From positions 62,001-126,000 of the forward strand of contig NZ_RQYM01000002.1 of assembly GCF_003859945.1 (NCBI RefSeq): a stretch of DNA of 64,000 nt, read 5' to 3'. Positions within the stretch are counted from its first letter, which is position 1; each line of letters begins with the position of its first letter. Made by a program: the position numbers and the translations under genes. Positions 63,670 through 64,000 of this stretch are shown here, in pieces. The stretch is from Leucobacter sp. OH1287. GTDB taxonomy: Bacteria; Actinomycetota; Actinomycetes; Actinomycetales; Microbacteriaceae. Below the pieces are notes generated by a model that worked only from the letters and a program-made list of their open reading frames with translations, ran no database searches and was not told where the DNA came from.

Positions 63670-64000
63670 CTAGATGCGGTCGGCGAGCAGCGCGATCCGC
63701 CCGCCCCGAAACCGCGTGATAATCAGCGTCGCCTGCCTGCGCCCCCGCAGTTTCAATGACCGCCGAAGCTGCTCAGGCACAACATCCACCCCGCGTTTCT
63801 TAATCTCTAGCTTGCCCACCTCGAACTCGCGCAGCAGCTGACCGATCGCCTTGCTCTTGAACGGGCACACAGCAAGCACCCTAAAACCGGCCGCGAAAGG
63901 GGTTTTTCTGGCCTCTGGTGAAACAAAATAGGCGATTTGTGGATCCACCAGCGCCCCCGCGAGTGGCTCTGCCGCCGCACCGATAAGGCGTGCGCGAATG
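63670..64000 (-). CDS. SAM-dependent methyltransferase with THUMP-like domain, C-terminal part
   Basis: Only the C-terminal 109 codons lie in the window; the frame is open through the right edge (ending ...IRARLIGAAAEPLAGALVDPQIAYF going inward). VGKLEIKKRGVDVVPEQLRRSL and ATLIITRFRGGRIALLADR match the THUMP-like domain found at the C-terminus of a group of class I methyltransferases in actinobacteria. The methyltransferase domain itself is off the edge, so substrate cannot be judged. Confidence 0.8.
   Translation of the reverse strand, partial: IRARLIGAAAEPLAGALVDPQIAYFVSPEARKTPFAAGFRVLAVCPFKSKAIGQLLREFEVGKLEIKKRGVDVVPEQLRRSLKLRGRRQATLIITRFRGGRIALLADRI

Larger units (their letters stand above)
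1..64000. repeat. Dispersed GGATCC palindrome, about 80 copies
   Basis: A manual count finds about 80 copies of GGATCC, often extended to GCGGATCCGC or GGCGGATCC. They lie in coding DNA (in all three reading frames) and between genes. At 60% GC about 21 would be expected. Only 2 lie in rpoB-rpoC and 3 in the restriction island. The function is unknown. The pattern recalls highly iterated palindromes of other bacteria, but that is inference. Confidence 0.7.

Overview
This 64 kb window is chromosomal DNA of a high-GC Gram-positive actinobacterium. The gene order glmS-acpS-alr-tsaE-tsaB-rimI-tsaD, an rpoB-rpoC pair with TTG starts, many GTG starts and several apparently leaderless genes point to Microbacteriaceae. 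The GC content (about 60% by eye) is low for that family, so a Leucobacter/Canibacter-like lineage is possible, but the genus is a guess.

Layout. 1-5.4 kb: cell-envelope precursor genes (glmS end, acpS, alr) and the tRNA t6A modification genes (tsaE, tsaB, rimI, tsaD). 5.4-8.8 kb, minus strand: a GT2-GtrA glycosyltransferase, a phosphodiester glycosidase frameshifted at an A8 run, and a siderophore-interacting flavoprotein. 9-14.8 kb: an APC amino-acid permease, an enlarged glycerophosphodiester phosphodiesterase, an Atg22/UMF1-type MFS protein and a secreted or anchored endonuclease/phosphatase-fold protein. 14.9 kb: tRNA-Lys. 15-19.1 kb, minus: copper ATPase and chaperone, and a PadR regulator with its membrane partner. 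19.3-28.5 kb: a type I restriction-modification island (hsdM, rhuM, frameshifted hsdS, GIY-YIG/DUF4357 protein, hsdR) followed by a frameshifted AAA ATPase. 28.6-32.2 kb, minus: an MFS exporter and a persulfide-response operon (small Cys-rich protein, CoA-disulfide reductase-rhodanese fusion, CstR-like repressor) with a perfect operator. 32.4-36.4 kb: two paralogous lipoproteins, small unknown genes, a GNAT pseudogene and a DUF4143 ATPase. 36.5-43.3 kb: a probable PucR-controlled catabolic operon (MHS transporter, RidA-RraA fusion, ThDP enzyme, M20 amidohydrolase). 43.3-45.8 kb: an esterase, a SprT-like metalloprotease, a spermidine-synthase-like protein and a small secreted protein. 46-53.5 kb: rpoB and rpoC. 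53.8-58.1 kb: an unknown three-gene membrane cluster, a HAD hydrolase, and an AbiEi-like regulator with no intact partner. 58.2-63.6 kb: an oligopeptide ABC importer. The window ends inside a THUMP-like methyltransferase gene.

Features that run through the window. The palindrome GGATCC occurs about 80 times (manual count), against roughly 21 expected at 60% GC. It is rare in rpoBC and in the restriction island. It often sits in short duplicated segments that lengthen loops or ends of otherwise conserved proteins (TsaE, RimI, SIP). At least nine genes begin 6-7 nt after a TAnnnT box with no visible ribosome site, as expected of leaderless mRNAs. Four genes are interrupted: the phosphodiester glycosidase, hsdS, the AAA ATPase and the GNAT acetyltransferase.

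Most notable candidates: the RidA-RraA fusion in an uncharacterised PucR-linked operon; Asn at the rifamycin-resistance position 526 (E. coli numbering) of the only rpoB seen; the HsdS with 12-bp spacer repeats and a broken second half; the persulfide operon with a leaderless operator-promoter; and the GGATCC enrichment.
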